24,034 bases of DNA from an uncultured Flavobacteriales bacterium (lineage in GTDB: Bacteria; Bacteroidota; Bacteroidia; Flavobacteriales_D; Crocinitomicaceae), in NCBI GenBank assembly GCA_937973685.1, contig CALJKJ010000056.1, positions 1-24,034 of the forward strand, read 5' to 3'. The notes under the pieces were generated by a model. The model saw nothing but the letters and a program-made list of their open reading frames with translations. It searched no databases and was not told where the DNA came from. How positions within the stretch are numbered: position 1 is the first letter of the stretch; each line of letters begins with the position of its first letter. Below, one piece after another: positions 15,067-23,456 of the stretch. The position numbers were made by a program, and so were the translations under genes.

Positions 15067-16329
15067 TTATAATCCAAGTAAAACAGCTGCAGGATCTTTT
15101 CCTCCAAAGATGATACGTTCCGGATTTTCAATCATTTCTTTTACTTTCACCAAGAAACCAACAGACTCACGTCCATCAATGATGCGGTGGTCATACGACA
15201 ACGCTAAATACATCATTGGACGAATTTCAACTTTTCCATTCACAGCGATTGGACGCTCAACGATGTTGTGCATTCCTAAAATTGCGGATTGTGGTGGATT
15301 GATAATTGGCGTTGACATCATTGATCCAAAGACACCTCCATTTGTAATCGTAAACGTTCCACCGGTCATATCGTCTGGTGTAATTTTTCCATCGCGTGCT
15401 TTGATTGCTAATCGTTTGATTTCGCGCTCAATTTCAGCTAAGCTCATTTGTTCTGCATTACGCACCACTGGCACCATCAATCCTTTTGGAGATGAAACGG
15501 CAATACCAATATCTGCGTAATTATGGAAAATCATCTCGTTGCCATCAATTTGTCCATTGACAGCAGGGAATAAATTCAATGCTTCTGTCACTGCTTTCGT
15601 GAAGAAAGACATAAATCCAAGATTTACTTCGTGGAATTTAGCGAACTGATCTTTGTATTTTGCACGCAAATCCATGATAGGCTTCATATCTACTTCATTG
15701 AACGTTGTCAACATCGCTGTTTCATTTTTCACTGAAACCAAACGCTCAGCAACTTTACGACGAAGCATGGACATTTTTTCACGTGTTTGCTCACGCGTTC
15801 CTCCCCAACCTTGTGCATCAGATGCAGCAACACCAGCTGTCATAGCGGCAACAACATCTTGTTTTGTGATGCGACCATCTTTTCCAGTGCCAGCAATTTT
15901 TGCTGTATTTACATTGTTTTCTGCAATCACTTTTGCTGCTGCAGGTGAAGGAGTTCCTTTTGCATAACTGTCTGCAACAGGACCAGGATTTGGAGCTGTT
16001 GTAGGTGTAGGAGTGCTAACTGGTGCTGCTGCTTCTGCAACTTTTTCTGCAACCACAGCAACTGGAGCTACTGCACCTTCAGGACGTGCTGCTGAAGTGT
16101 CAATCAAACAAACTACTTGTCCAACTTTCACCACTTCACCTTCTTCAGCTTTTAAAGTAATTATTCCGCTTTGTTCAGCAGGAAGTTCTAACGTTGCTTT
16201 GTCTGAATCAACCTCAGCAATTGCTTGGTCTTTTTCAACATAATCTCCATCTGAAACCAACCATGTTGCAATTTCTACTTCAGAAATTGATTCTCCTGGA
16301 CTTGGCACTTTCATTTCAAGCATTGACAT
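15067..16329 (-). CDS. sucB: Dihydrolipoyllysine succinyltransferase, E2 of 2-oxoglutarate dehydrogenase
   Basis: This is the E2 core of the 2-oxoglutarate dehydrogenase complex, which transfers the succinyl group from lipoamide to CoA in the TCA cycle. The 420-residue product has an N-terminal lipoyl domain with the lipoylated lysine in EVDSDKATLELPA (Lys44). An Ala/Pro/Thr-rich flexible linker (about 80-120) follows, then a peripheral subunit-binding domain (SPAAAKVIAENNVNTAKIAG ... GRITKQDV, about 125-160) and the catalytic domain. The active-site motif SYDHRIIDGRESV has His381 and Asp385, and the E2o-type block FTITNGGVFGSMMSTPIINP argues for succinyl- rather than acetyltransferase. It follows sucA by 47 bases and ends before a strong terminator. 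The E3 subunit gene is not in the window. Confidence 0.96.
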   Translation of the reverse strand: MSMLEMKVPSPGESISEVEIATWLVSDGDYVEKDQAIAEVDSDKATLELPAEQSGIITLKAEEGEVVKVGQVVCLIDTSAARPEGAVAPVAVVAEKVAEAAAPVSTPTPTTAPNPGPVADSYAKGTPSPAAAKVIAENNVNTAKIAGTGKDGRITKQDVVAAMTAGVAASDAQGWGGTREQTREKMSMLRRKVAERLVSVKNETAMLTTFNEVDMKPIMDLRAKYKDQFAKFHEVNLGFMSFFTKAVTEALNLFPAVNGQIDGNEMIFHNYADIGIAVSSPKGLMVPVVRNAEQMSLAEIEREIKRLAIKARDGKITPDDMTGGTFTITNGGVFGSMMSTPIINPPQSAILGMHNIVERPIAVNGKVEIRPMMYLALSYDHRIIDGRESVGFLVKVKEMIENPERIIFGGKDPAAVLLGL

Positions 16330-16376
16330 CGTCTTATCTTTTAAGTTATCTTACCTTCTGTTAGTCAGAAAGTTAT

Positions 16377-19091
16377 TTATTTTTTTGCAAATTGAAACAA
16401 ATCAGCAAATAATTGTTTCAATCGACGTTCGTGTAATTTTTTAGATCCTTCTGCTGCTGCCGCTGCTGCAACACGTGTTATTCCAATGAATGGAATATGG
16501 CGTAACTTCATTGCAATGTAATTCCAAGCACCCATATTTTCAGGTTCTTCTTGTGCCCAAACAATATTTTTTGGTTGGTATTTTGCAATAACCGCTTCGA
16601 TTTGTTTTTGTGGCAACGGATATAATTGTTCAACACGCACAAATGCCATGTTATCAACGCCCATTTCTGTTGCTTTTTCAGATGCTTCGTAGTAGAATTT
16701 ACCTGAACAGAAAACTACGGTATCAATTGTTCCAACTTTCGCTTTTGCATCATCGATTACCTCTTGGAAACGACCAGTTGCCATTTCTTCTAACGTTGAC
16801 GTTGCAGCTGGGTAACGCAACAACATTTTTGGCGAGAAAACAACTAATGGTTTTCTGAATGGACGGTTTAACTGTCTGCGCAATAAATGGAAATGATTGG
16901 CAGGAGTTGACGTATTCACCACTTGAATGTTTTCATCTGCACATTGTTGCAAGAAACGTTCCATGCGTCCACTTGAGTGTTCAGCACCTTGACCTTCGTA
17001 ACCATGCGGTAACAACATCACCAAACCACTTTGTGTCGACCATTTGTCTTCTCCAGCAGTAATGAATTGGTCAATCATGATTTGTGCACCATTGAAGAAA
17101 TCTCCAAATTGCGCTTCCCAAATCGTTAAACCTTGAGGCGTCGCTAATGAATAACCGTATTCAAAACCTAACACTCCGTATTCGGATAAAAACGAGTTGT
17201 AAACAGAAAACGGAGCTTGTTTTTCAGAAAGCATGTTCAATGTTTCAATTTCTTCTTCCGTATCTTCTGTTTTTACCACAGCATGACGGTGAGAAAATGT
17301 ACCACGTTCCACATCTTGTCCGGATAAACGAACAGGATTTCCTTCGTTTAACAATGTTGCATAAGCTAACATTTCAGCAGTTCCCCAATCTAAATTGTTC
17401 GTTTCAATTGCTGCTAAACGGTCATCAAATATTTTTTGAATTTTTCGGAAATATTTTTTCCCTTCAGGAAGTGTTGCTAATTTTCTTCCTAGAGTCAATA
17501 ACTGATCTTTCGCAATTCCTGTCTCAGGACTTTGATCAAAGTCTGCTGGTTTACTGTGTCTGAAACCTTCCCACGTTTTGCTCAAGAAATCCCAAACAAT
17601 CGCTTTGTCATTTTTACGTGACGTTTCGTGTTCGCTTTCTAAAAACGCGTTGTAATCGTCTTCTATTTTCTTTGCATCTGCAGCCGAAACAGCACCTTCA
17701 GCAAGTAATTGCTTCAAGTAAATGTCTTTCGGATTCGGGTGTTTTGCAATGATGTTGTATAATTTCGGTTGCGTGAATTTTGGCTCATCACCTTCGTTGT
17801 GACCGTATTTACGGTAACACAATAAGTCAATAAATACGTCGCTTTTGAATTGTTGGCGGTATTCCATCGCAATTTCTATTGTCTGGATTACTGCTTCAAT
17901 ATCGTCTCCGTTAACGTGAAAGACAGGTGTTAATGTTGTTTTGGCAACATCGGTACAGTAGGTTGATGAACGCGCATCGTGGAAATTCGTTGTAAAACCA
18001 ACTTGGTTATTTACAACGATGTGAATTGTTCCACCAGCACGGTATCCATCTAATTGAGCCATTTGAATGACTTCGTAAACAATTCCCTGACCAGCAACAG
18101 CTGCATCACCGTGAATCATTACGGGACAAACTTTGTCTTCGCTTTTGTATGTGTGATCGATTTTTGCACGCGCAATACCTTGCACAACTGGGTCCACCGC
18201 TTCCAAATGTGATGGATTTGGCGCAAGTGTTAATCCGATCGTTTTACCGTTTGCACTTTTTACTTCGCTTGTATATCCTTGGTGGTATTTCACATCACCA
18301 TCAAACGAAGCATCGTAATCAAATTCTTTTCCTTCAAATTCGGAGAAAATATCTTGCGGACGTTTTTGGAAAATATTTGTCAACGTGTTCAAACGACCAC
18401 GGTGTGCCATTCCCATGACAAAATACTCAACCCCTAAATCAGAACCTTTTTCTACCAAGGCGTCCAATGCAGGAATCAATGCCTCACCACCTTCAATCGA
18501 GAATCGTTTTTGTCCAACGTATTTTTTTCCTAAGAAAGCCTCGAAATTGGCAGCTTGCACCAATTTGTTGTACACAGAGATTTTGCGTTTAACATCGAAA
18601 GTTGGGCGATTGGAAATCTCAATTTTGTTGCGAAACCAATCCAAACGCGATGGTTCACGCATGAACATGTATTCGATTCCGATTGATTGACAATACGTCA
18701 ATTCCAAATGATGGATAATCGCTGAAAGCGTAGCTGCGCCAATTCCAATTTGTTCTCCAGCTTGAAAAACAGTTTCTAAATCAGCTGTTTCTAATCCAAA
18801 ATTTTCAATTGCTAACGTTGGCTCGTATTTTCTACGTTCGCGAACAGGGTTTGTTTTTGTGAACAAATGTCCGCGGCTTCTGTAGCCATTGATCAAGTTG
18901 ATTACTTTGAACTCTTTTTGAAAGTTTTCAGGAATTGCGCCATCGTCCTCGAAATTTGTTCGAGCGAAATCAAATCCTTCGAAGAATTTTTTCCAGCCAA
19001 TGTCAACACTTTCTGGGTCTTTACAATATGATTGATACAAATGCGCTATCGCATTTACGTCTGCATTTCCGACGTAGGTAACTCTATCCAT
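16377..19091 (-). CDS. sucA: 2-oxoglutarate dehydrogenase E1 component
   Basis: This thiamine-diphosphate enzyme decarboxylates 2-oxoglutarate and passes the succinyl unit to the lipoyl arm of SucB. At 904 residues it has the usual length. The N-terminal segment (LYQSYCKDPESVDIGWKKFF) matches the E2/E3-binding part of E1o proteins. Diagnostic motifs are KRFSIEGGEALIPALD (about 195-210), MGMAHRGRLNTL (226-237), the ThDP/Mg site HGDAAVAGQG (327-336) with NNQVGFTT (361-368), and HGYEGQGAEHSS in the C-terminal half. It is the first gene of the sucA-sucB operon. Upstream, 19092-19229 is non-coding and holds a weak -7-like box (TAACTTTA on the minus strand, 19114-19121) and two GTGCAC hexamers. Confidence 0.97.
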   Translation of the reverse strand: MDRVTYVGNADVNAIAHLYQSYCKDPESVDIGWKKFFEGFDFARTNFEDDGAIPENFQKEFKVINLINGYRSRGHLFTKTNPVRERRKYEPTLAIENFGLETADLETVFQAGEQIGIGAATLSAIIHHLELTYCQSIGIEYMFMREPSRLDWFRNKIEISNRPTFDVKRKISVYNKLVQAANFEAFLGKKYVGQKRFSIEGGEALIPALDALVEKGSDLGVEYFVMGMAHRGRLNTLTNIFQKRPQDIFSEFEGKEFDYDASFDGDVKYHQGYTSEVKSANGKTIGLTLAPNPSHLEAVDPVVQGIARAKIDHTYKSEDKVCPVMIHGDAAVAGQGIVYEVIQMAQLDGYRAGGTIHIVVNNQVGFTTNFHDARSSTYCTDVAKTTLTPVFHVNGDDIEAVIQTIEIAMEYRQQFKSDVFIDLLCYRKYGHNEGDEPKFTQPKLYNIIAKHPNPKDIYLKQLLAEGAVSAADAKKIEDDYNAFLESEHETSRKNDKAIVWDFLSKTWEGFRHSKPADFDQSPETGIAKDQLLTLGRKLATLPEGKKYFRKIQKIFDDRLAAIETNNLDWGTAEMLAYATLLNEGNPVRLSGQDVERGTFSHRHAVVKTEDTEEEIETLNMLSEKQAPFSVYNSFLSEYGVLGFEYGYSLATPQGLTIWEAQFGDFFNGAQIMIDQFITAGEDKWSTQSGLVMLLPHGYEGQGAEHSSGRMERFLQQCADENIQVVNTSTPANHFHLLRRQLNRPFRKPLVVFSPKMLLRYPAATSTLEEMATGRFQEVIDDAKAKVGTIDTVVFCSGKFYYEASEKATEMGVDNMAFVRVEQLYPLPQKQIEAVIAKYQPKNIVWAQEEPENMGAWNYIAMKLRHIPFIGITRVAAAAAAEGSKKLHERRLKQLFADLFQFAKK

Positions 19092-19229
19092 GTTTGTGCA
19101 CTAAAATGGTGGGTAAAGTTAAGACAATTTATAGGAAGGAAGTGCACATCACACCGATTAAAATTTGCTAAATTGATATATAACGTTTTTTAACGCATGT
19201 TGAAAAAGGCCAATTACTGCTTTTTTATG

Positions 19230-19580
19230 TCAAGCATATTGAATTTTAAAATAAATCTTGGTCAATTCGCGGTATAAAATTGCCTCAGCAAGTAAATGAA
19301 AAGCAGCGGCATCTTCGCTCAATTGTTTGGACCAATTTTCAGGTAAATCAATCACATAAAGCAATTGGTTTAATTCCTCTGAAGTAAGTAAACTGATGAC
19401 TGTTGCAAGTAATGGAATCCATTCACTCGGGTCTTCTTTGTTAATCGCAGCAAATGGTTTGCCAATTCGATCAAAGTCTTTGGAGAGTTGTTCGTGTAAC
19501 TTCTGAATGATAAGTTCATGAGACAATTGCAACGAAAGCATTTTCCATATTGCCAGTGATGTTTCTCCAATTGCTTTCAT
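19230..19580 (-). CDS. Hypothetical protein
   Basis: I recognise no family. The 116-residue product has no signal peptide or membrane segment and looks wholly alpha-helical, with Leu-rich amphipathic stretches (LSLQLSHELIIQKLHEQLSK, LATVISLLTSEELNQLLYVI, AAAFHLLAEAILYRELTKIY). It may be a small helical-bundle or interaction protein. The 3' end is followed by 138 non-coding bases before the same-strand sucA start. It is divergent from the HAD hydrolase gene, with 53 bases between them. Codon use looks like that of its neighbours and the frame is intact, so it is probably real, but no function can be given. Confidence 0.7.
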   Translation of the reverse strand: MKAIGETSLAIWKMLSLQLSHELIIQKLHEQLSKDFDRIGKPFAAINKEDPSEWIPLLATVISLLTSEELNQLLYVIDLPENWSKQLSEDAAAFHLLAEAILYRELTKIYFKIQYA

Positions 19581-19621
19581 TTCATTTTTTATTCAAAGGT
19601 AATTAAGTTATTGTTTTCCCT

Positions 19622-19629
19622 TACTTTTG
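19622..19629 (+). promoter_or_regulatory. Candidate -7 box for the HAD hydrolase gene
   Basis: TACTTTTG is an exact TAnnTTTG match 4 bases upstream of the ATG at 19634. If used, the transcript would be leaderless or nearly so. The -33 TTG is missing at the proper distance; one occurs only 8 bases upstream. Confidence 0.33.
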
Positions 19630-19633
19630 TTGC

Positions 19634-20254
19634 ATGAAATTAGACGAAAACACGGCAATTATATTCGATTTGGGCGGAGTAATCATCAATATTGATTACA
19701 CCAAAACGGCAACAGCTTTCAAACAACTCGGACTCATTGATTTTGATGATAAGTATACACAAGCTGCCCAAACCGAATTATTTGACCGTTTTGAAATAGG
19801 AGAAGTGTCGGCTTTTCATTTTGTCAATCGTTTGTTGGATTTATTGCCACAAGGTTGTAATGCAAATCAAGTTGTGCATGCTTGGAATGCGATGATTATG
19901 GATATTCCCGTCGAGCGTTTGGATTGGTTGACAGAATTAAGAAAAACGCGCAAGGTGTTATTATTGAGTAACACGAATGCCTTGCACATTGATGCAGTTA
20001 ATAGATCGTTACAACAAACTGTTCCTGATAAAAAGCTCAACGATTATTTTGATCGCGTTTATTTGTCACACGAAATGGGCATGCGCAAGCCATCAGAGGC
20101 AATTTTTTTGAATGTTTGTGAAGAACAAGGCTTGTTGCCAGCTGAAACGATTTTTATTGACGATACCGAACGCCATGTTGAGGGTGCAAAAAAAGCTGGA
20201 TTACAGTCGGTTTTGGTTGCTTCGAATTCGGCTATTCACTTACTTTTTTCTTGA
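19634..20254 (+). CDS. HAD-superfamily hydrolase (subfamily IA, YihX-like)
   Basis: This is a probable cytosolic phosphatase of 206 residues. Motif I is FDLGGVII with nucleophile Asp12, but the usual second acid is Gly14, as in the DLGGV/DLGNV branch that includes YihX and epoxide-hydrolase N-domains. Motif II is LLLSNTNALH, motif III is Lys152 (GMRKPSEAIF) and motif IV is IFIDDTERHVEGA (Asp176, Asp177). A helical cap lies between motifs I and II (about 20-90). The substrate is not evident; YihX acts on glucose 1-phosphate. The last 19 bases overlap the end of the opposing epimerase gene. Confidence 0.9.
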   Translation: MKLDENTAIIFDLGGVIINIDYTKTATAFKQLGLIDFDDKYTQAAQTELFDRFEIGEVSAFHFVNRLLDLLPQGCNANQVVHAWNAMIMDIPVERLDWLTELRKTRKVLLLSNTNALHIDAVNRSLQQTVPDKKLNDYFDRVYLSHEMGMRKPSEAIFLNVCEEQGLLPAETIFIDDTERHVEGAKKAGLQSVLVASNSAIHLLFS

Positions 20255-20640
20255 CACAATTCGACCAAAACGCCGTTTGCAGATTTTGGGTGAATAAACG
20301 CAACTAATTTATTGTCTGCACCATTTTTTGGTGTTTCGTTCAATAATTGAAATCCTTTTTCCTTGTATGCTGCCATGGATGCTTCAATATCCGTTACATC
20401 AAAAGCAATGTGGTGAATTCCCTGCCCCTTTTTTGCAATGAATTTTGCAATTGGACTTTCTTCATGGGTTGCTTCTAACAATTCGATTTTTGAATCGCCA
20501 ATTTGAAAAAAAGCAGTTTTCACACCTTCGCTCGCGACTTCTTCTGTTTTATAGCAAGGACTATTTAACAATTCGGTATATGTTTGAATGGCCTCTTCGA
20601 GGTTGCTCACTGCAATTCCGATGTGTTCAATTTTATTCAT
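20236..20640 (-). CDS. mce: Methylmalonyl-CoA epimerase
   Basis: This enzyme interconverts (R)- and (S)-methylmalonyl-CoA, linking propionyl-CoA to succinyl-CoA through methylmalonyl-CoA mutase. The 134-residue product is of typical length and shows the two beta-alpha-beta-beta-beta modules of the VOC (glyoxalase) fold. Metal ligands are in the expected places: His6 (EHIGIAV), a Glu in KIELLEA (about 53), His76 or His77 (GIHHIAF) and Glu127 (VLVELCQ). It lies 32 bases after the secreted-protein gene on the same strand, so co-transcription is possible. The mutase genes are outside the window. Tail-to-tail overlap with the HAD gene leaves no separate terminator between them. Confidence 0.92.
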   Translation of the reverse strand: MNKIEHIGIAVSNLEEAIQTYTELLNSPCYKTEEVASEGVKTAFFQIGDSKIELLEATHEESPIAKFIAKKGQGIHHIAFDVTDIEASMAAYKEKGFQLLNETPKNGADNKLVAFIHPKSANGVLVELCQEKSK

Positions 20641-20672
20641 GGTAAATGGGTGTGACGTGTTTGAATGAACAC

Positions 20673-21479
20673 TTAATTTTTGAAAAACTTTTCTGTTTTG
20701 TTGTCAAAATTAAGATAATATGCGCCTTTAGACAAATTGGAACATGGAACAGAATTACCAACTCCTTTTTTGACGATGTTACCATATGCGTCGTAAATCT
20801 CATATTTGGTTGCTACAGCAACACCATTTGCTGTAAAGGTGATGCTGTTTTTTACTTTTACGGGATTTTTTTCTACGACTGCAACAGTCGATTGAAATTT
20901 GACGATTTTTGAAGCTCGCTTTTCACCAGAATTATCGATTTGAACAACCCGAATGGTATTTTCTCCGGAGTGAGGCATCACTTGAAATTCGTAACTATTT
21001 GTTTCATTGGTTCCTTTTCCTTGCACTTCTCCTATTTGAACCCATTTGTTCCAACGGAATTGTTCAATAATGAAAGGCAGTTTCCCTTGTTCGTTTGTAG
21101 TTTTCCAAGTTAACATTCCATTATTAGTCACCGCAATATCAACGGTAAAAAAAGTGCTTTGCGGCAATAAAACTTCGGGATTAATGATTTTAGGTTTGCA
21201 ATCATCGCTATGCTCGAGCACAATAAAAACTTTTTCGCCAATTGCTATTTTAAAAATGGAAAAATCAATTTCGAAAGCACTTTGTGCAATTCCGCTAGGC
21301 AGAATTTTACCATTAACAGTCACTTTTGTGATGCAATACCCAAAACCATCGCTGTTTTCTGGATTTTGAACGTAGAGACTTTTTCCTTGATAATTTCCTT
21401 CAATAGATAAATTTGCAACACTCGTAAAATGAATGAAACAGGCAATTAATAAGGGTAGTAGCACTTTAATTTTTTTCAT
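20673..21479 (-). CDS. Secreted protein with probable T9SS type A sorting domain
   Basis: The 268-residue product has a signal peptide (about residues 1-22, MKKIKVLLPLLIACF...). Its middle region looks like a fibronectin III-type fold (LTWKTTNEQGKLPFIIEQF, GENTIRVVQIDNSGEKRAS), as often comes before sorting domains in Bacteroidota. The end, about residues 200-268, matches the type IX C-terminal sorting domain pattern: YEIYDAYGNIVKKG, then LSKGAYYLNFDNKTEKFFKN, with the closing G-x-Y and Lys-rich end. Such proteins cross the outer membrane by T9SS and are released or anchored. No enzyme domain is seen, so binding or structure is more likely. It is divergent from the solute-binding protein gene. 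Confidence 0.78.
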   Translation of the reverse strand: MKKIKVLLPLLIACFIHFTSVANLSIEGNYQGKSLYVQNPENSDGFGYCITKVTVNGKILPSGIAQSAFEIDFSIFKIAIGEKVFIVLEHSDDCKPKIINPEVLLPQSTFFTVDIAVTNNGMLTWKTTNEQGKLPFIIEQFRWNKWVQIGEVQGKGTNETNSYEFQVMPHSGENTIRVVQIDNSGEKRASKIVKFQSTVAVVEKNPVKVKNSITFTANGVAVATKYEIYDAYGNIVKKGVGNSVPCSNLSKGAYYLNFDNKTEKFFKN

Positions 21480-21508
21480 CTTTGCTAGTAGCTTCTAGAA
21501 ATCTAGTA

Positions 21509-21539
21509 CAAGTATAAGTTCAATTATTTAATTTTCCAA
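21509..21539 (-). promoter_or_regulatory. Candidate promoter for the secreted-protein gene
   Basis: On the minus strand TTG (21537-21539) and TATACTTG (21509-21516) are separated by 20 bases, the spacing typical of Bacteroidota -33/-7 promoters; the -7 box has one mismatch from TAnnTTTG. It lies 29 bases upstream of the ATG at 21479. This is the best-spaced promoter candidate in the window. Confidence 0.42.
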
Positions 21540-21707
21540 GTCACATTAATTGTAATTTTCACACTTTCTTCACTGTGGGCCAATTATTTCATAACCTGCT
21601 TGTTAAATCGCTACAATTTTCAAATGGTTTTGTGTATGCAACACACTTTTTTATTCATTTACAGATTTTTATTTGTAAAATTGTACATAGATACTACAGC
21701 AAAACTT

Positions 21708-23444
21708 ATGAAAATATACTTTTTAGCACTTGTTTTATTGTTGGTTTTTTCGAGTTGTAATCGTTCTTCAGACAAGCCACAATTTGAGTTTGCTGGCGGA
21801 ACATTGGCGCTTGCATTGCAAAATGATCCAGGTACATATTTAGCGCGCGATGTGACAGACATGTATACCAATTCTGTTTTAACGCAGGTTATGGAAGGAT
21901 TAGTAAGTTTCAATGTCAATGATTTGAAAGTTCAACCACAAATTGCTTCCAAATGGCACGTTTCCGGCGATGGATTAACGTATACTTTCGAATTGCGCAA
22001 CGATGTCTATTTTCATGAAAACGATGTTTTTTCATCGTTGGAAGATAGAAAATTAACAGTTGAAGATGTTGTTTTCACGTTTGAAAAAGCTTGTCAACCC
22101 ACCAAAGATAGTGAGCCCTCTGCTGCGTATCTATTTCTGTTTCGCGATCAATTGAAGGGTGCGAAGGCTTTTTATGAAGGGAAAGCGAAAACAATTTCGG
22201 GTATTTCTGTTACTGCTAATGAAATCACATTGACCCTAATTGCTCCTGATCACAATTTCATCAATAAAATTGCACAAACAAACGCAGCAATCATTTCTAA
22301 AAAAGTGGTGCTTGCTCAGCACGAAAACGATATTGTTGGAACTGGGCCATTCATGCTTGCTCAAAAAAGCTCTAAATCTTCCAGAAAAGTACTTTTGGTA
22401 AAAAATCCGGATTATTATTTAACTGACGCGAAAGGTAATGCCTTGCCATATTTGGATAGTGTTGTGTTTCACATTCAACCAGATCAATTGGCGCAGCTTT
22501 CATTGTTTGAAAAAGGTCAAATTCACTTGATTAATTCATTGCCAACTTCCAAAATCACTAAAATGCTGGAGGGAAGAATCAACGATTTTAACGCCGTTCC
22601 TCCATTGATGGTTTTGTATAACAATCCGTTGCTTTTTACAAATTTTTACTTTTTCAACATGTCTGAACCACGTTTTCAAGATGTGCGCGTAAGACAAGCA
22701 TTTAATTATGCAATTGACCGAGAAAAGTTAACTCAAAAAGTATTGAAAGGGCAGTTTTATGAACCTGGATTATTTGGAATTGTTCCACCAATTCGCAATT
22801 TCTTTAAAGGATATAATTTTACTGCAATTGGCAGTGTGAGTTATGGATTTAATCCCGAAAAAGCACGTGAGTTGCTAGCAGATGCGGGATATCCATCGGG
22901 TGAGAAATTTGGAGATGTCAACTTACGCTTTAACATAAGCGATATCAATTCTCAAATTGCAGATGAGGTGGCTACGCAATTATTTCAAGTATTAGGTGTT
23001 CATGTAAACATTGATGGTTCTAGCTTCGAACAAAAAGAAAAAGATGCTGATTTTGCGAAAGGAGATATTTTTCGAACAGCTTGGGTCGCTGATTATTCCA
23101 GTCCAGAGACTTTTTTGTCTAATTTTTATGGAAAATATGTGCCAAGTTCCCTAAAAAAACCTTCTCGATTGAATCAATCACGTTATAAAAACAAAGTGTT
23201 TGATTATTATTTTGAACAAGCTAGTAAAGCTGCGACACAAGTGGATCGCTTCAAATGGTACGCCAAGGCAGAAATAGAATTAATGAAGAATCCGCCATTA
23301 ATGGTACTGTGGTATGCCAACGATTTTCAATTAAGTTATTCCAAAGTCCGAAATTTAAAAAACAATCCGATGGGGATTTTGGATTTAAAAACAGTTTACA
23401 TCAAAGAATGGACCAAAGAAACCTATTTAAAAACCATTCATTAA
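21708..23444 (+). CDS. ABC transporter solute-binding lipoprotein, family 5 (DppA/OppA-like)
   Basis: This is a family 5 extracellular solute-binding protein, a class that delivers peptides, nickel or other solutes to ABC importers. The start at 21708 gives a lipoprotein signal (MKIYFLALVLLLVFSSC, Cys17). Family blocks are VLTQVMEGLVSF, ASKWHVSGDGLTYTFELRNDVYFHEND, LTVEDVVFTFEKA, GTGPFMLAQ, DVRVRQAFNYAIDREKL and NPEKARELLADAGYP. The frame stays open upstream to a Met codon at 21600, but that would bury the signal behind 36 residues and is rejected. The 578-residue length is normal. No permease or ATPase genes are next to it; instead a TonB-dependent receptor starts 12 bases downstream, so the substrate may enter through that receptor. 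The substrate is unknown. Confidence 0.92.
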   Translation: MKIYFLALVLLLVFSSCNRSSDKPQFEFAGGTLALALQNDPGTYLARDVTDMYTNSVLTQVMEGLVSFNVNDLKVQPQIASKWHVSGDGLTYTFELRNDVYFHENDVFSSLEDRKLTVEDVVFTFEKACQPTKDSEPSAAYLFLFRDQLKGAKAFYEGKAKTISGISVTANEITLTLIAPDHNFINKIAQTNAAIISKKVVLAQHENDIVGTGPFMLAQKSSKSSRKVLLVKNPDYYLTDAKGNALPYLDSVVFHIQPDQLAQLSLFEKGQIHLINSLPTSKITKMLEGRINDFNAVPPLMVLYNNPLLFTNFYFFNMSEPRFQDVRVRQAFNYAIDREKLTQKVLKGQFYEPGLFGIVPPIRNFFKGYNFTAIGSVSYGFNPEKARELLADAGYPSGEKFGDVNLRFNISDINSQIADEVATQLFQVLGVHVNIDGSSFEQKEKDADFAKGDIFRTAWVADYSSPETFLSNFYGKYVPSSLKKPSRLNQSRYKNKVFDYYFEQASKAATQVDRFKWYAKAEIELMKNPPLMVLWYANDFQLSYSKVRNLKNNPMGILDLKTVYIKEWTKETYLKTIH

Positions 23445-23456
23445 CACCCAAAACCG

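Noticed and set aside
15056..15520. Plus-strand open frame of 154 codons inside sucB
   Set aside because: It lies fully antisense to a well-conserved catalytic domain, shows no domain pattern and has no promoter; it is a by-product of codon use on the other strand.
17147..17563. Plus-strand open frame of 138 codons inside sucA
   Set aside because: It is antisense to conserved E1 sequence, with no start context or recognisable fold.
20657..20672. GTGTT...AACAC hairpin between the secreted-protein gene and mce
   Set aside because: The stem has only five pairs and no T run follows on the minus strand, so it does not look like a terminator.
21600..21707. Upstream Met codon for the solute-binding protein
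   Set aside because: It would put 36 residues ahead of a clear lipoprotein signal peptide.
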